A DNA stretch of 64,000 nucleotides from Hyphomicrobiales bacterium (GTDB lineage Bacteria; Pseudomonadota; Alphaproteobacteria; Rhodospirillales; JACKKN01), in assembly GCA_024236415.1 (NCBI GenBank), contig JACKKN010000006.1, positions 62,001 to 126,000 on the forward strand, written 5' to 3'. Below, piece after piece: positions 33,537 through 42,128 of this stretch (position 1 is the stretch's first letter; each line of letters opens with the position of its first letter). The notes beneath the pieces were generated by a model. It worked only from the letters and a program-made list of their open reading frames with translations, ran no database searches and was not told the DNA's origin. The position numbers and the translations under genes are program-made.

Positions 33537-34175
33537 ATGAGCAGACGCGCGCCGACCGCCAAGGGCCCCGACGCCCGCAGCAAACTGCTGGACGCGGCCA
33601 TGGGCGTGATCCGGGCCAAGGGGTATGCGGCGACCACGGTCGACGACCTGTGCCGCGCCGCCGGGGTGACCAAGGGCGCCTTCTTCCACCACTTCCGCAC
33701 CAAGGACGACCTGGGCGTGGCCGCCGCCGACCACTGGTCGGCGACCACCGACGCCCTGTTCGCTGCGGCGCCGTACCACCGCCTGGACGACCCCCTGGAC
33801 CGGGTGCTGGCCTACGTGGCTTTCCGCCGCGACCTGATCGCCGGCGCGGTGCCCGAGTTCACCTGCCTGGTGGGCACCATGGTGCAGGAGGTTTACGACT
33901 CCAGCCCGGCCATTCGCGAAGCCTGCGAGCGCAGCATCGCCGGCCACGCGGTGACCCTGGTGGACGACCTGACCGCGGCGGCCGAGGCCCGGGGGATCGA
34001 CATCCCGGGCGGCGCCGGCAGCCTGGCCCTGTATACCCAGGCCGTGATCCAGGGCGCCTTCGTGCTGGCCAAGGCGGGCAACGACCCGCGCATCGCCACC
34101 GGCAGCATCGACCACCTGTACCACTACCTCGTGCTGCTGTTCGGCGCGCCGCCGGGAAAGGGAACCCCGCCATGA
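33537..34175 (+). CDS. TetR family transcriptional regulator
   Basis: 212 residues. The N-terminal helix-turn-helix spans about residues 12-58, with RSKLLDAAMGVIRAKGYAATTVDDLCRAAGVTKG followed by the recognition region FFHHFRTKDDLGVA. The rest is a helical ligand-binding domain with no known effector. A perfect-armed operator overlaps its promoter, suggesting it represses itself and the overlapping downstream gene. The ATG is 9 bases past the operator. Confidence 0.92.
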   Translation: MSRRAPTAKGPDARSKLLDAAMGVIRAKGYAATTVDDLCRAAGVTKGAFFHHFRTKDDLGVAAADHWSATTDALFAAAPYHRLDDPLDRVLAYVAFRRDLIAGAVPEFTCLVGTMVQEVYDSSPAIREACERSIAGHAVTLVDDLTAAAEARGIDIPGGAGSLALYTQAVIQGAFVLAKAGNDPRIATGSIDHLYHYLVLLFGAPPGKGTPP

Positions 34176-35131
34176 CGGACGTGGCATTCCGCGACCACGG
34201 ACTGGCCCTGGAGATCGAGCGGGTGATCCCGGCGCCGCGCCGCGCCGTGTGGCGCTGCTGGACCGAACCCGGGCTGTTGCAGCAGTGGTACTGCCCCAGG
34301 CCCTGGCGGGTCGACGCGGCCGACCTGGATCCGCGCCCCGGCGGCCGCATGAACGTGGTCATGGCCGGCCCCGGGGGCGAGCGCATCGACGTGACGGGAA
34401 TCTGGCTGGAGGTGGTGGACGGCGAGCGCCTGGCCTTCACCGACGCCTACAGCGAGGGCTTCGTGCCGCGCGAGACCTCGTTCATGACCGGCTACGTGCG
34501 CCTGTCCGACACCGACGGCGGCGGCACCCGCCTGGTCTGGGGCGCCCGCCACGCGCGCGAGGAGGACAAGCGCAGGCACCTGGAGATGGGCTTCGAGCCG
34601 GGCTGGACCGCGGCCTCGGCCCAGCTCGCCGAGCTGGCCGCGACCGTCGAGCCCGCGCCGCCGGAATTCCGGGCCAAGGTGCGCACCTGCCTGTTCCTGG
34701 CCGGCGCGGCCGAGGAGGCGGCGCGGTTCTACGTCTCGCTGCTGCCCGACAGCGGCATCGACGCCGTCGTCCGGCCCGACCCGGCGGGCCCGCCCCTGGT
34801 GGTGGAGTTCACCCTGGCCGGCACCCCCTGCATGACCATGAACGGCAACCCCGACCCGGTGCCCAGCCACCTGGCCTCGATCTCGGTGCTGACCGAGGAC
34901 CAGGCCGAGACCGACCGCCTGTGGCGCGCGCTGCTGGACGGCGGCGGGGTGGAGGGGGTCTGCGGCTGGCTGCGCGACCGCTTCGGCGTGCACTGGCAGA
35001 TCGTGCCCAAGGCCGTGCCGCGCCTGATGCACGGCGGCGACCCGGCCGCCGCCGGGCGGGTCTCGGCGGCGCTGAGGGCCATGAAGAAGATCGACATCGC
35101 GGGGCTCGAGGCGGCCGCCCGCGGCGGCTGA
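34172..35131 (+). CDS. AHSA1-domain/VOC-domain fusion protein
   Basis: 319 residues; its ATG overlaps the TetR stop (ATGA), so the pair is one operon. Residues ~10-160 form an SRPBCC/AHSA1-type lipid- or ligand-binding domain (IERVIPAPRRAVWRCWTEPGLLQQW, GYVRLSDTDGGGTRLVW). Residues ~165-310 form a VOC/PhnB-like domain (RTCLFLAGAAEEAARFYVSLLPDSGIDAV, ASISVLTEDQAETDRLWRAL, FGVHWQIVP). Both domains are usually separate small proteins; their fusion suggests they handle one hydrophobic or reactive compound. No catalytic metal set is certain in the VOC half. Confidence 0.85.
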   Translation: MTDVAFRDHGLALEIERVIPAPRRAVWRCWTEPGLLQQWYCPRPWRVDAADLDPRPGGRMNVVMAGPGGERIDVTGIWLEVVDGERLAFTDAYSEGFVPRETSFMTGYVRLSDTDGGGTRLVWGARHAREEDKRRHLEMGFEPGWTAASAQLAELAATVEPAPPEFRAKVRTCLFLAGAAEEAARFYVSLLPDSGIDAVVRPDPAGPPLVVEFTLAGTPCMTMNGNPDPVPSHLASISVLTEDQAETDRLWRALLDGGGVEGVCGWLRDRFGVHWQIVPKAVPRLMHGGDPAAAGRVSAALRAMKKIDIAGLEAAARGG

Positions 35132-35184
35132 GGGAAGCGCCCCGGGCCACGGCGACCCTGCCGCCGGCGATGCCGGCCGGGTTG

Positions 35185-35556
35185 TCAGGTAACCGGCGAC
35201 AGGGGCCCGAAGAACCCGACGATCCTGGCCAGGCGGCCGTCGGCGCCCAGTTCGCCGAAATCGATGCCCTCCACGACCACGGCGCCGTCGGCGCCGACCA
35301 TCTTCCAGGTGAAGCGCAGCTGGCCGTGGTGCGAGTCGACGGCGCTGGTGATCAGGATCCGGGCGCCGGGAGCATGGGCGTGGAAACCGGCGATGTGGGC
35401 GTCCAGGGCGTCGCGCCCGGTCACGTCCGCCGTCGGGTCCTGGTAGGTGGCGCCGTCGCCCCAGGCCCGGTCCAACAGGGCGCGCCGCGCGGCCCCGTCC
35501 GTCTCCAGCCAGGCGCCGCAATAGGCCGCGACAACACCCGCAACATCGTCTGTCAT
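35185..35556 (-). CDS. SnoaL/NTF2-like protein
   Basis: 123 residues of the NTF2-like cone fold: VAGVVAAYCGAWLETD helix at the N-terminus, ATYQDPTADVTGRDALDAHIAGF and SHHGQLRFTWKMV strands after it. Members include polyketide cyclases, hydrolases and ligand-binding proteins, so function is not set. It is convergent with the AHSA1-VOC gene and may act on the same chemistry. A ribosome-binding site GGAGGGACCGACC is upstream. Confidence 0.82.
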   Translation of the reverse strand: MTDDVAGVVAAYCGAWLETDGAARRALLDRAWGDGATYQDPTADVTGRDALDAHIAGFHAHAPGARILITSAVDSHHGQLRFTWKMVGADGAVVVEGIDFGELGADGRLARIVGFFGPLSPVT

Positions 35557-36343
35557 GGTCGGTCCCTCCGGTTTCGCCTGCGGTCACGCTGTCACGCCGC
35601 GGGTGCGGCGTCAAATCTTGAACGGGATTCGGGGAGGGACGGGGGCGCCGGCCGCGCGCGCGAAAGAGGCGCCGAGCGTGCAGGTCCTGGGTTACCTGGC
35701 ACCCGGCCGGCAAGCCGGCCCACTCGACGCCTCCCTCGAGCCTTGCGGCTCCGCGCTCTCGAAAAGATGGCCGCTTCACCTCCGGCGATGCGCCGGCGCA
35801 TCCGGGAAGGACACGCCCTTGGGAGGTGCGAGGCGGTCCGGTTCCCGACGTTGCCGCCGGTCGCCTTGCGCCTCGTATCGCGACCCATCCGGTGCGGCGG
35901 GCACGGTACGGTCGGGCCAGTCGGGGCGGTTCCCCGGCGCCACCCGGTCCGGACCCGGCCGAAGCCGATTCGCGGACCGATGCGATCTGCCGGCGGCCCA
36001 CCCCGCAATCGGCCGAAGCCGGCCAGGCGTTCCGCCAATTACCGGAACCACTGCATCCCTCCAGGCGGGACTCGGTTCCGCATGACCCTTCCGTCGCCGG
36101 ACCCTGTCCGTCCGAACGGCCACTCCTTCCTCAACAACCGGTCCCGCCCGGGGGCGGGCCCGCCAGCAAGGGAGGCGGGTGGCCTCTCTGCCCCGGGACT
36201 GGTGCGGTGCGAACCGGAACCGGGGGCGCTGCCTCGGCTTCCGCGGCGGCCCATCCGCGTCAGGGACACGCAGGGGCCTGGCGGACCGCGACGACGCTTT
36301 TCTTCGAGCGACAAGAAAGATTGTAATCAATCAATCGAGGGTT
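35557..36343. other. GC-rich intergenic region, no gene recognised
   Basis: About 790 bases with no frame that looks like protein on either strand: all open frames here are arginine/proline-rich, overlap one another and lack ribosome-binding sites. A hairpin CCCGCC-CGGG-GGCGGG lies near 36144-36165. No conserved sequence of RNase P RNA, tmRNA, SRP RNA or a tRNA was recognised. It might hold a small RNA or be decayed coding sequence, but nothing supports either. Confidence 0.5.
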
Positions 36344-36376
36344 TCAATATTTAATTTGCCATAATATGATCTTTTC

Positions 36377-36438
36377 TGTGCATAAATTGCGTTTTATTTG
36401 CACAGGTCTTTAACAACTTATCCACAGACTTATGCACA
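36377..36438. other. Cluster of three DnaA-box matches in an AT-rich patch
   Basis: TGTGCATAA (36377-36385, reverse orientation), TTATCCACA (36418-36426) and TTATGCACA (36430-36438) each match the consensus TTATNCACA exactly. The surrounding 36310-36440 region is about 70% A+T in a 70% GC chromosome. This could be a DnaA-controlled promoter region, a DnaA-binding reservoir or part of a replication origin; genes on both sides run mostly rightward, which does not favour an origin here. Confidence 0.6.
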
Positions 36439-36543
36439 TTCTTGGATCGGGCTTTGGCCGGGCACTGTTCCCGCGATTGCCGCCGCGCCGCCGCCGGCGG
36501 CGTCATTTCCCCCTCGTCCGGGTAGTTTTTGCACTTGCGAAGA

Positions 36544-36572
36544 TTGACTTCCATCGGGCGGCGAGCTACGAA
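36544..36572 (+). promoter_or_regulatory. Probable promoter of sdhCDAB
   Basis: TTGACT at 36544-36549 and TACGAA at 36567-36572 are separated by 17 bases. A start near 36579 would give an untranslated leader of about 78 bases before sdhC. The -10 is only moderately close to consensus. Confidence 0.45.
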
Positions 36573-36656
36573 TCTAGGTCTGATGATCGATCCGGGCCCG
36601 GCCGGGGGGACTGTGCCCGACGCCGCGCGCGGCGAACCAATCCAAGGGGGAACACC

Positions 36657-37049
36657 ATGAAAGCTGGCAACCGGCCCCTGTCTCCGCACCTGGAGGCCTA
36701 CAGGATGCTTCCGAACATGGTGCTGTCCATCACCCACCGCTTCACCGGGGTGGGCCTGGGCGTTGGCGCCCTGTTCCTCACCTACTGGCTGACCGCCGCC
36801 GCCTACGGGCCCGAGGCCTTCGCCAGGGCCCAGTCGCTGATGGGCTCGTGGTTCGGCATCCTGTGCCTGCTCGGCTTCTCGGGCTGCCTGTTCTACCACC
36901 TGTGCAACGGCGTGCGGCACCTGATCTGGGACACCGGCCGCCTGCTGAGCAAAGAGGAGCTGAAGTTCAGCGCCTTCGTCACCGTCGGCGCGGCGGGGGC
37001 CCTGACCCTGATCACCTGGATCGCCGGCTTCGCCATGGGAGGTGGCTGA
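36657..37049 (+). CDS. sdhC: Succinate dehydrogenase cytochrome b556 subunit
   Basis: 130 residues; AAGGGGG lies six bases before the ATG. Three transmembrane helices and the family N-terminus RPLSPHLEAYRMLPNMVLSITHRFTGV, whose SITHR motif helps form the ubiquinone site, and FYHLCNGVRHLIWDTG, which supplies the axial heme His. It anchors SdhAB to the inner membrane and binds heme with SdhD. The stop codon overlaps the sdhD start by one base (TGATG). Confidence 0.96.
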   Translation: MKAGNRPLSPHLEAYRMLPNMVLSITHRFTGVGLGVGALFLTYWLTAAAYGPEAFARAQSLMGSWFGILCLLGFSGCLFYHLCNGVRHLIWDTGRLLSKEELKFSAFVTVGAAGALTLITWIAGFAMGGG

Positions 37050-37429
37050 TGGACATGCGCTCGCACCTGGGCCGCGCCCGCGGCCTCGGCTCCGCCAAGG
37101 AGGGCTATGACCACTGGTGGGGCCAACGCCTGACCTCCATCGCCATGGTGCCGCTCAGCTTCTGGTTCGTGTACTCCATGGTCGGCCTGATCGGCGCCGA
37201 CTACGAGACCCTGCTGGCCTGGGCCGGCACCCACGGCAACGCCCTGATGATGGTGCTGTTCGTGATGACCCTGTTCCACCACCTCAACGCCGGGGTGCAG
37301 GTGATCATCGAGGACTACGTGCACACGGAGTGGCTCAAGATCGCGTCACTGATCGTCGTCAAGTACGGCTGCATCGCGCTGGCCCTGTCCTGCATCATCG
37401 CCGTCCTGCGTCTTGCCTTCGGGGGCTGA
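37049..37429 (+). CDS. sdhD: Succinate dehydrogenase membrane anchor subunit
   Basis: 126 residues with three transmembrane helices. The N-terminal part GSAKEGYDHWWGQRLTSIAMVPLSFWFV and the heme-ligand segment LFHHLNAGVQVIIEDYVHTEW are typical. It forms with SdhC the quinone- and heme-binding anchor of complex II. It starts within the sdhC stop and ends 6 bases before sdhA. Confidence 0.95.
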   Translation: MDMRSHLGRARGLGSAKEGYDHWWGQRLTSIAMVPLSFWFVYSMVGLIGADYETLLAWAGTHGNALMMVLFVMTLFHHLNAGVQVIIEDYVHTEWLKIASLIVVKYGCIALALSCIIAVLRLAFGG

Positions 37430-37435
37430 AGCGAC

Positions 37436-39226
37436 ATGACACAATCCTACGAGATCATCGACCATACCTATGACGCCGTGGTCGTCGGCGCCGGCGGCGC
37501 CGGCCTGCGCGCCACCCTGGGCATGACCACCGCGGGCATGAAGACGGCCTGCATCACCAAGGTCTTCCCCACCCGCAGCCACACCGTCGCCGCCCAGGGC
37601 GGCATCGGCGCCAGCCTTGGCAACATGGCCGAGGACAACTGGCTGTGGCACATGTACGACACCGTCAAGGGGTCGGACTGGCTGGGCGACCAGGACGCCA
37701 TCGAATACATGTGCCGCGAGGCGGTGCCGGCGGTCTACGAGCTGGAGCACTTCGGCGTGCCGTTCTCGCGCACGGCCGAGGGCAAGATCTACCAGCGGCC
37801 CTTCGGCGGCCACATGCGCAACTACGGCGAGGCCCCGGTGCAGCGCGCCTGCGCCGCCGCCGACCGCACCGGCCACGCCATCCTGCACACCCTGTACCAG
37901 CAGTCCCTGCGCTACGACGCCGAGTTCTTCGTCGAGTACTTCGCCATCGACCTGATCATGGCCGAGGACGGGTCCTGCCGCGGGGTCATCGCCTGGAACC
38001 TGGACGACGGCACCATCCACCGGTTCAGCGCCCACACCACGGTGCTGGCCACCGGCGGCTACGGCCGGGCCTACTTCTCCTGCACCTCGGCGCACACCTG
38101 CACCGGCGACGGCAACGGCATGGCGGCCCGCGCCGGCATCCCGCTGCAGGACCACGAGTTCATCCAGTTCCACCCCACCGGCATGTACGGCTCGGGCTGC
38201 CTGATCACCGAAGGCGCGCGCGGCGAGGGCGGCTACCTGACCAACTCGGCCGGCGAGCGGTTCATGGAACGCTACGCCCCCACCGCCAAGGACCTGGCCA
38301 GCCGCGACGTGGTCAGCCGCGCCATGACCGTCGAGATCCGCGAGGGACGCGGCGTCGGCGACGGCAGCGACCACATCTTCCTGCACCTGGAGCACCTGGG
38401 CGGCGACCTGCTGAACGAGCGCCTGCCGGGCATCACCGAGTCGGCCAAGATCTTCACCGGCGTCGACGCCAGCCGCGAGCCGATCCCGGTGCTGCCGACC
38501 GTGCACTACAACATGGGCGGCATCCCCACCAACCACCACGGCGAGGTCCTGATGCCCACGGCCGACGACCCCGACGCGGTGCTGCCGGGCCTGTTCGCCA
38601 TCGGCGAATGCGCCTGCGCCAGCGTCCACGGCGCCAACCGCCTGGGCACCAACTCGCTGCTGGACATCGTCGTGTTCGGCCGCGCCGCGGCCCTGCGCGC
38701 CAAGGAGATCGTGACCCCCGGGGCGACCCACGCGCCGCTGCCGCAGGCGGCCACGGACTATGCGCTCGGCCGCCTGGACGGCCTGCGCAACGCCGCCGGC
38801 ACGAGCCTGACCGCGGACATCCGGCTCGAGCTGCAGAAGACCATGCAGCGCGACGCCGCCGTGTTCCGCACCAGCCAGACCCTGAAGGAGGGCGTCGAGA
38901 ACGTGGAGGCGGTGGCCGCCACCCTGGGCGACATCAAGGTCAACGACCGGTCGCTGATCTGGAACTCGGACCTGGTCGAGGCCCTGGAGCTGGAGAACCT
39001 GATCCCCTGCGCCAAGGCGGCGATCCACTCGGCCGAGGCGCGCAAGGAGAGCCGCGGGGCCCACGCCCACGAGGACTTCCCCGACCGCGACGACGCCAAC
39101 TGGATGAAGCACTCGCTGGCCTGGTTCGACGAGGCGGGCACCGTCTCGCTGACCTACCGGCCGGTGCACACCTGGACCCTGACCGACGAGGTCGATTACA
39201 TCGAACCGAAGGAGCGGGTGTACTGA
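37436..39226 (+). CDS. sdhA: Succinate dehydrogenase flavoprotein subunit
   Basis: 596 residues. The dinucleotide fold DAVVVGAGGAGLRATLGM is at the N-terminus, the His that carries covalent FAD is in TRSHTVAAQGGIGA, and the active-site segments are QFHPTGMYGSGCLITEGARGEGG and SVHGANRLGTNSLLD. It oxidises succinate to fumarate on the cytoplasmic face of the inner membrane. Length is standard. It starts 6 bases after sdhD and ends one base before sdhB. Confidence 0.98.
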   Translation: MTQSYEIIDHTYDAVVVGAGGAGLRATLGMTTAGMKTACITKVFPTRSHTVAAQGGIGASLGNMAEDNWLWHMYDTVKGSDWLGDQDAIEYMCREAVPAVYELEHFGVPFSRTAEGKIYQRPFGGHMRNYGEAPVQRACAAADRTGHAILHTLYQQSLRYDAEFFVEYFAIDLIMAEDGSCRGVIAWNLDDGTIHRFSAHTTVLATGGYGRAYFSCTSAHTCTGDGNGMAARAGIPLQDHEFIQFHPTGMYGSGCLITEGARGEGGYLTNSAGERFMERYAPTAKDLASRDVVSRAMTVEIREGRGVGDGSDHIFLHLEHLGGDLLNERLPGITESAKIFTGVDASREPIPVLPTVHYNMGGIPTNHHGEVLMPTADDPDAVLPGLFAIGECACASVHGANRLGTNSLLDIVVFGRAAALRAKEIVTPGATHAPLPQAATDYALGRLDGLRNAAGTSLTADIRLELQKTMQRDAAVFRTSQTLKEGVENVEAVAATLGDIKVNDRSLIWNSDLVEALELENLIPCAKAAIHSAEARKESRGAHAHEDFPDRDDANWMKHSLAWFDEAGTVSLTYRPVHTWTLTDEVDYIEPKERVY

Positions 39227-39227
39227 C

Positions 39228-40010
39228 ATGGTCGAATTTCTTCTTCCCAAAGACTCCCGCGTCCGCAAGACCGGCATCACCTACAAGGCGCCGGGCGGGG
39301 CCACCAACATCAAGAAGTTCAAGGTCTACCGCTACAACCCCGATGCCGGCGAGAACCCGCGCATCGACACCTACGAGGTGGACCTGGACACCTGCGGCCC
39401 CATGGTCCTGGACGCCATCATCAAGATCAAGAACGAGCAGGACTCGACCCTGACCTTCCGCCGCTCCTGCCGCGAGGGGGTGTGCGGGTCCTGTGCCATG
39501 AACATCGACGGCACCAACACCCTGGCTTGCACCAAGCCCATCGACGAGATCAAGGGCGACGTCAAGATCTTCCCGCTGCCGCACATGCCGGTGGTCAAGG
39601 ACCTGGTGCCGGACCTGAACCTGACCTATTCCCAGTACCGGGACATCGAGCCCTGGCTGAAGGCCGACACCGCGGCGCCGAACCAGGAGCGGCTGCAGTC
39701 CGAGGCGGACCGGGCCAAGCTGGACGGCCTGTGGGAATGCATCCTGTGCTTCTGCTGCCAGACCTCCTGCCCCAGCTACTGGTGGAACAGCGAACGCTAC
39801 CTGGGCCCGGCGGTGCTGCTGCAGGCCTACCGCTGGCTGGCCGACAGCCGCGACGAGGCCAAGGAGGAACGCCTGGAGGCCCTGGAGGACCCGTTCCGCC
39901 TGTACCGCTGCCACACCATCATGAACTGCACCATGGCCTGCCCCAAGGGCCTGAACCCGGGCAAGGCCATCGCCGAGATCAAGAAGCTGCAGTTGGAGCG
40001 GCGCGGCTGA
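39228..40010 (+). CDS. sdhB: Succinate dehydrogenase iron-sulfur subunit
   Basis: 260 residues. It carries electrons from FAD to quinone through three clusters: the 2Fe-2S ligands in SCREGVCGSCAMNIDGTNTLAC, and the 4Fe-4S and 3Fe-4S ligands in CILCFCCQTSCPSYWWN and CHTIMNCTMACPKGLNPGKAI. All expected cysteines appear present. A strong terminator follows 27 bases after the stop, so sdhCDAB ends here. Confidence 0.98.
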   Translation: MVEFLLPKDSRVRKTGITYKAPGGATNIKKFKVYRYNPDAGENPRIDTYEVDLDTCGPMVLDAIIKIKNEQDSTLTFRRSCREGVCGSCAMNIDGTNTLACTKPIDEIKGDVKIFPLPHMPVVKDLVPDLNLTYSQYRDIEPWLKADTAAPNQERLQSEADRAKLDGLWECILCFCCQTSCPSYWWNSERYLGPAVLLQAYRWLADSRDEAKEERLEALEDPFRLYRCHTIMNCTMACPKGLNPGKAIAEIKKLQLERRG

Positions 40011-40037
40011 CCGGCGCCGCCGCCTGAACCGGAAACG

Positions 40038-40069
40038 GGGCCGCCGCGCCGTCGGCGGCCCTTTTCTTT
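40038..40069 (+). terminator. Rho-independent terminator of sdhCDAB
   Basis: GGGCCGCCG (40038-40046) and CGGCGGCCC (40053-40061) form a nine-base-pair stem around CGCCGT, followed by TTTTCTTT. This is the best terminator in the window and lies 28 bases past the sdhB stop. Confidence 0.9.
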
Positions 40070-40136
40070 GTGGTGCCGTTCACAGACCGGCGCCGCGCCG
40101 TGGGGTAACCAGGAGCCGCCGTTCAAGGAGGCTGCC

Positions 40137-40577
40137 ATGTCCGACCCCGATCACACGACCGAGTCCGAGAACAAATCCGCCGTCCTGCTGGCCTGGGCCG
40201 CCGCCATGCCGCTGGCCCTGGTGGCCACGGCGCCGTTCTGGCCCTGGCTGGTGGCGGCGCACCAGGTGTCGGCCCCCTACCTGCTGCTGGGCCACTTCCT
40301 GATCGCCACCGGCGGGGTGCTGTACCGCCACCGCCTGCCGCGGGCCGGCGCCGTGGCCGCCCTGGCCGGGTGCGTGCTGGGGGTCGCCGTGGCCGTCTCG
40401 GCCGTGGCGTCCGTCGCCGACCTGGGGCGCGCCGCCGGCGCCGCCGCGACCCTGGGCGACGGGGCGCGGGACTTCCTGTACCTGCTGCACGGCGCCTACG
40501 CCCTGGGCCACGGCCTGGTGGCGGCGCTGGTCCTGGGCGTGCGGCCGGCGCCGGACGGCACCGTCAGGTACGGGTGA
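40137..40577 (+). CDS. Hypothetical membrane protein with four predicted helices
   Basis: 146 residues with an AAGGAGG ribosome-binding site eight bases before the ATG. Hydrophobic segments lie at about 17-37 (VLLAWAAAMPLALVATAPFW), 45-62, 71-93 and 118-138. No family motif is recognised. It stands alone after the sdh terminator, so it needs its own promoter. The Ala-rich composition is common in GC-rich membrane proteins. Confidence 0.72.
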   Translation: MSDPDHTTESENKSAVLLAWAAAMPLALVATAPFWPWLVAAHQVSAPYLLLGHFLIATGGVLYRHRLPRAGAVAALAGCVLGVAVAVSAVASVADLGRAAGAAATLGDGARDFLYLLHGAYALGHGLVAALVLGVRPAPDGTVRYG

Positions 40578-40607
40578 GGCCGGTACGGTCGGCGGTCGGG
40601 GGAAAGG

Positions 40608-40853
40608 TCAGAGGCCGGGCCGGCGGTGGGGCCAGGACTCGCCGCCGGCGAACCGCGACTTCAAAAAGCGGCGGATCACGCGGTGGGGGTGGGACTGGTA
40701 CATCCACCGGTCGAAGCGTTGCCAGGCCCGCTGGGCCTGGGAATCGTGCCACAGGTTGGCGGCCAGCATGGCGACGGCCTCGGCCAGGCGGCTGCGCTGC
40801 CTCGGAACGTAAATGGACACGGCGCGGACCCTCCACGGCATGTTTGCGGACAT
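40608..40853 (-). CDS. Small hypothetical protein
   Basis: 81 residues, Arg- and Trp-rich (LWHDSQAQRAWQRFDRWMYQ, HPHRVIRRFLKSRFAGG), with an amphipathic central helix. No family is recognised and no ribosome-binding site is clear for either of the two possible ATGs (40853, 40841). It is kept because its composition is more protein-like than the shadow frames around it. Confidence 0.45.
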   Translation of the reverse strand: MSANMPWRVRAVSIYVPRQRSRLAEAVAMLAANLWHDSQAQRAWQRFDRWMYQSHPHRVIRRFLKSRFAGGESWPHRRPGL

Positions 40854-40944
40854 GACGATTTTAGGAACCGCGGGTGGCCGTTGAGTGACGGTTCGGTGAC
40901 AGTTTTTTGAAATCGCTTGGCGCGGGAGTCCCGCCCCCGGGCCC

Positions 40945-41148
40945 TTACAGGCGCCGCAGGATCACCCACAGGTTGACCAGCAGGGCGGCGGCGATCAGCC
41001 CCAGCAGGGTCCCCGCCACCAGGCGGCCGGCGCGGCCGTGGCCGCGCCGGGTGCCGCTGACCCAGCCCCAGGCCAGGCCGGCCACGGCACCCAGCACCAG
41101 GACCGGGGCGAAGGGGCCGAGGATTTGCGGTGGTCCCATGGGGTCCAT
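40945..41148 (-). CDS. Small membrane protein with two predicted helices
   Basis: 67 residues with hydrophobic segments ILGPFAPVLVLGAVAGLAWG and LVAGTLLGLIAAALLVNLWVI. It begins 18 bases after the sterol-desaturase-family gene on the same strand and is probably co-transcribed. Function unknown. The basic connection (RRGHGRAGR) would face the cytoplasm. Confidence 0.6.
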   Translation of the reverse strand: MDPMGPPQILGPFAPVLVLGAVAGLAWGWVSGTRRGHGRAGRLVAGTLLGLIAAALLVNLWVILRRL

Positions 41149-41166
41149 GGCGGGGGCCCTATCCGA

Positions 41167-42012
41167 TCACTGGTCGCGGTTGATGGCGTAGGTCGCCCGC
41201 TGGGCGGCCTCGTCGGTCAGGAACGGCTGCACCAGCAGCAGGTCCAGGCGCAGGTCCTCGGGCGTGCGGAAGGCCTCGATGCCGATGGTCATGCCCTCGT
41301 GCCCGGCGGCGGGCTGGGCCCGGTAGGTGCCGAACAGGCGGTCCCACCAGGATAGGCTGAAGCCGAAGTTGGAGTTGGTCTCGGCCGGGATCACCGAATG
41401 GTGTACCCGGTGCATGTCCGGGGTCACCACCAGCAGGCGCAGCACCCCGTCCAGGGCGGCCGGCAGGCGCACGTTGCCGTGGTTGAACATGGACGACGCG
41501 TTCAGCACCACCTCGAACACCAGCACCGCCGCCGGGGCGGCGCCGATCAGGGCGATGGCGGCGAACTTGATGACCATGGACAGCGCGATCTCGATCGGGT
41601 GGAAGCGGGCGCCGGTGGTGACGTCGTAGTCCAGGTCCGTGTGGTGCATGCGGTGCAGGCGCCACAGCAGCGGCACGGCGTGGACCATGACGTGCTGCAG
41701 GTAGATCACCAGGTCCAGGAAGGCGGCGGCCAGCGCCAGCTCCAGCCACCAGGGCCAGTCCAGCAGGCTGAACACGCCCCACCCCTTGGCGGCGGCCCAG
41801 GCGGCGAAGGCCACCGGGGCCAGGGGGAAGACCAGGCGCACGATCAGGGTGTTGAGGGCGACGATGGCCAGGTTCGACGGCCAGCGCCGGGTCCGCGGGT
41901 GGGACAGGCGGCGCCGGGGCGCCAGCACCTCCCACAGCACCATCACCGCCAGCACGCCGAAGAAGGCGCCGAGGCGGACGGGCGCTTCGTGGGACAGCAG
42001 GAAGTCGATCAT
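41167..42012 (-). CDS. Sterol desaturase/fatty acid hydroxylase family protein
   Basis: 281 residues with several hydrophobic helices and the histidine clusters of the membrane di-iron hydroxylase superfamily: LQHVMVHAVPLLWRLHRMHH, FNHGNVRLP and DMHRVHHSVIPAETNSNFG. These enzymes insert oxygen into sterols, hopanoids or fatty acyl chains. The substrate here is unknown. The start at 42012 lacks a strong ribosome-binding site. It lies 117 bases downstream of the lipoprotein/M48 cluster on the same strand. Confidence 0.88.
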   Translation of the reverse strand: MIDFLLSHEAPVRLGAFFGVLAVMVLWEVLAPRRRLSHPRTRRWPSNLAIVALNTLIVRLVFPLAPVAFAAWAAAKGWGVFSLLDWPWWLELALAAAFLDLVIYLQHVMVHAVPLLWRLHRMHHTDLDYDVTTGARFHPIEIALSMVIKFAAIALIGAAPAAVLVFEVVLNASSMFNHGNVRLPAALDGVLRLLVVTPDMHRVHHSVIPAETNSNFGFSLSWWDRLFGTYRAQPAAGHEGMTIGIEAFRTPEDLRLDLLLVQPFLTDEAAQRATYAINRDQ

Positions 42013-42128
42013 GGTGCGCGGCCGGTTAGGAAACGGTGGGGCGACCCCGTCGCCCGGGCCAGGATTGCCGACATGGCGCGCGAAGACAACCGTTTCGTCG
42101 GCCGCCGGCGCCGGGGGGAGGAGGCGGG

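Noticed and set aside
35592..36038. 149-codon minus-strand frame in the region before sdhC
   Set aside because: Arg/Gly/Pro-rich with no ribosome-binding site, and equally long overlapping frames exist on both strands, so there is no reason to prefer it.
36310..36440. Declaring this region the chromosomal origin
   Set aside because: Three DnaA boxes alone are not enough; there is no divergent gene direction and skew of the whole chromosome is not available.
36432..36656. Longer start for sdhC at the DnaA-box region
   Set aside because: The extra part is Arg-rich and not like SdhC; the ATG at 36657 has a good ribosome-binding site and the normal N-terminus.
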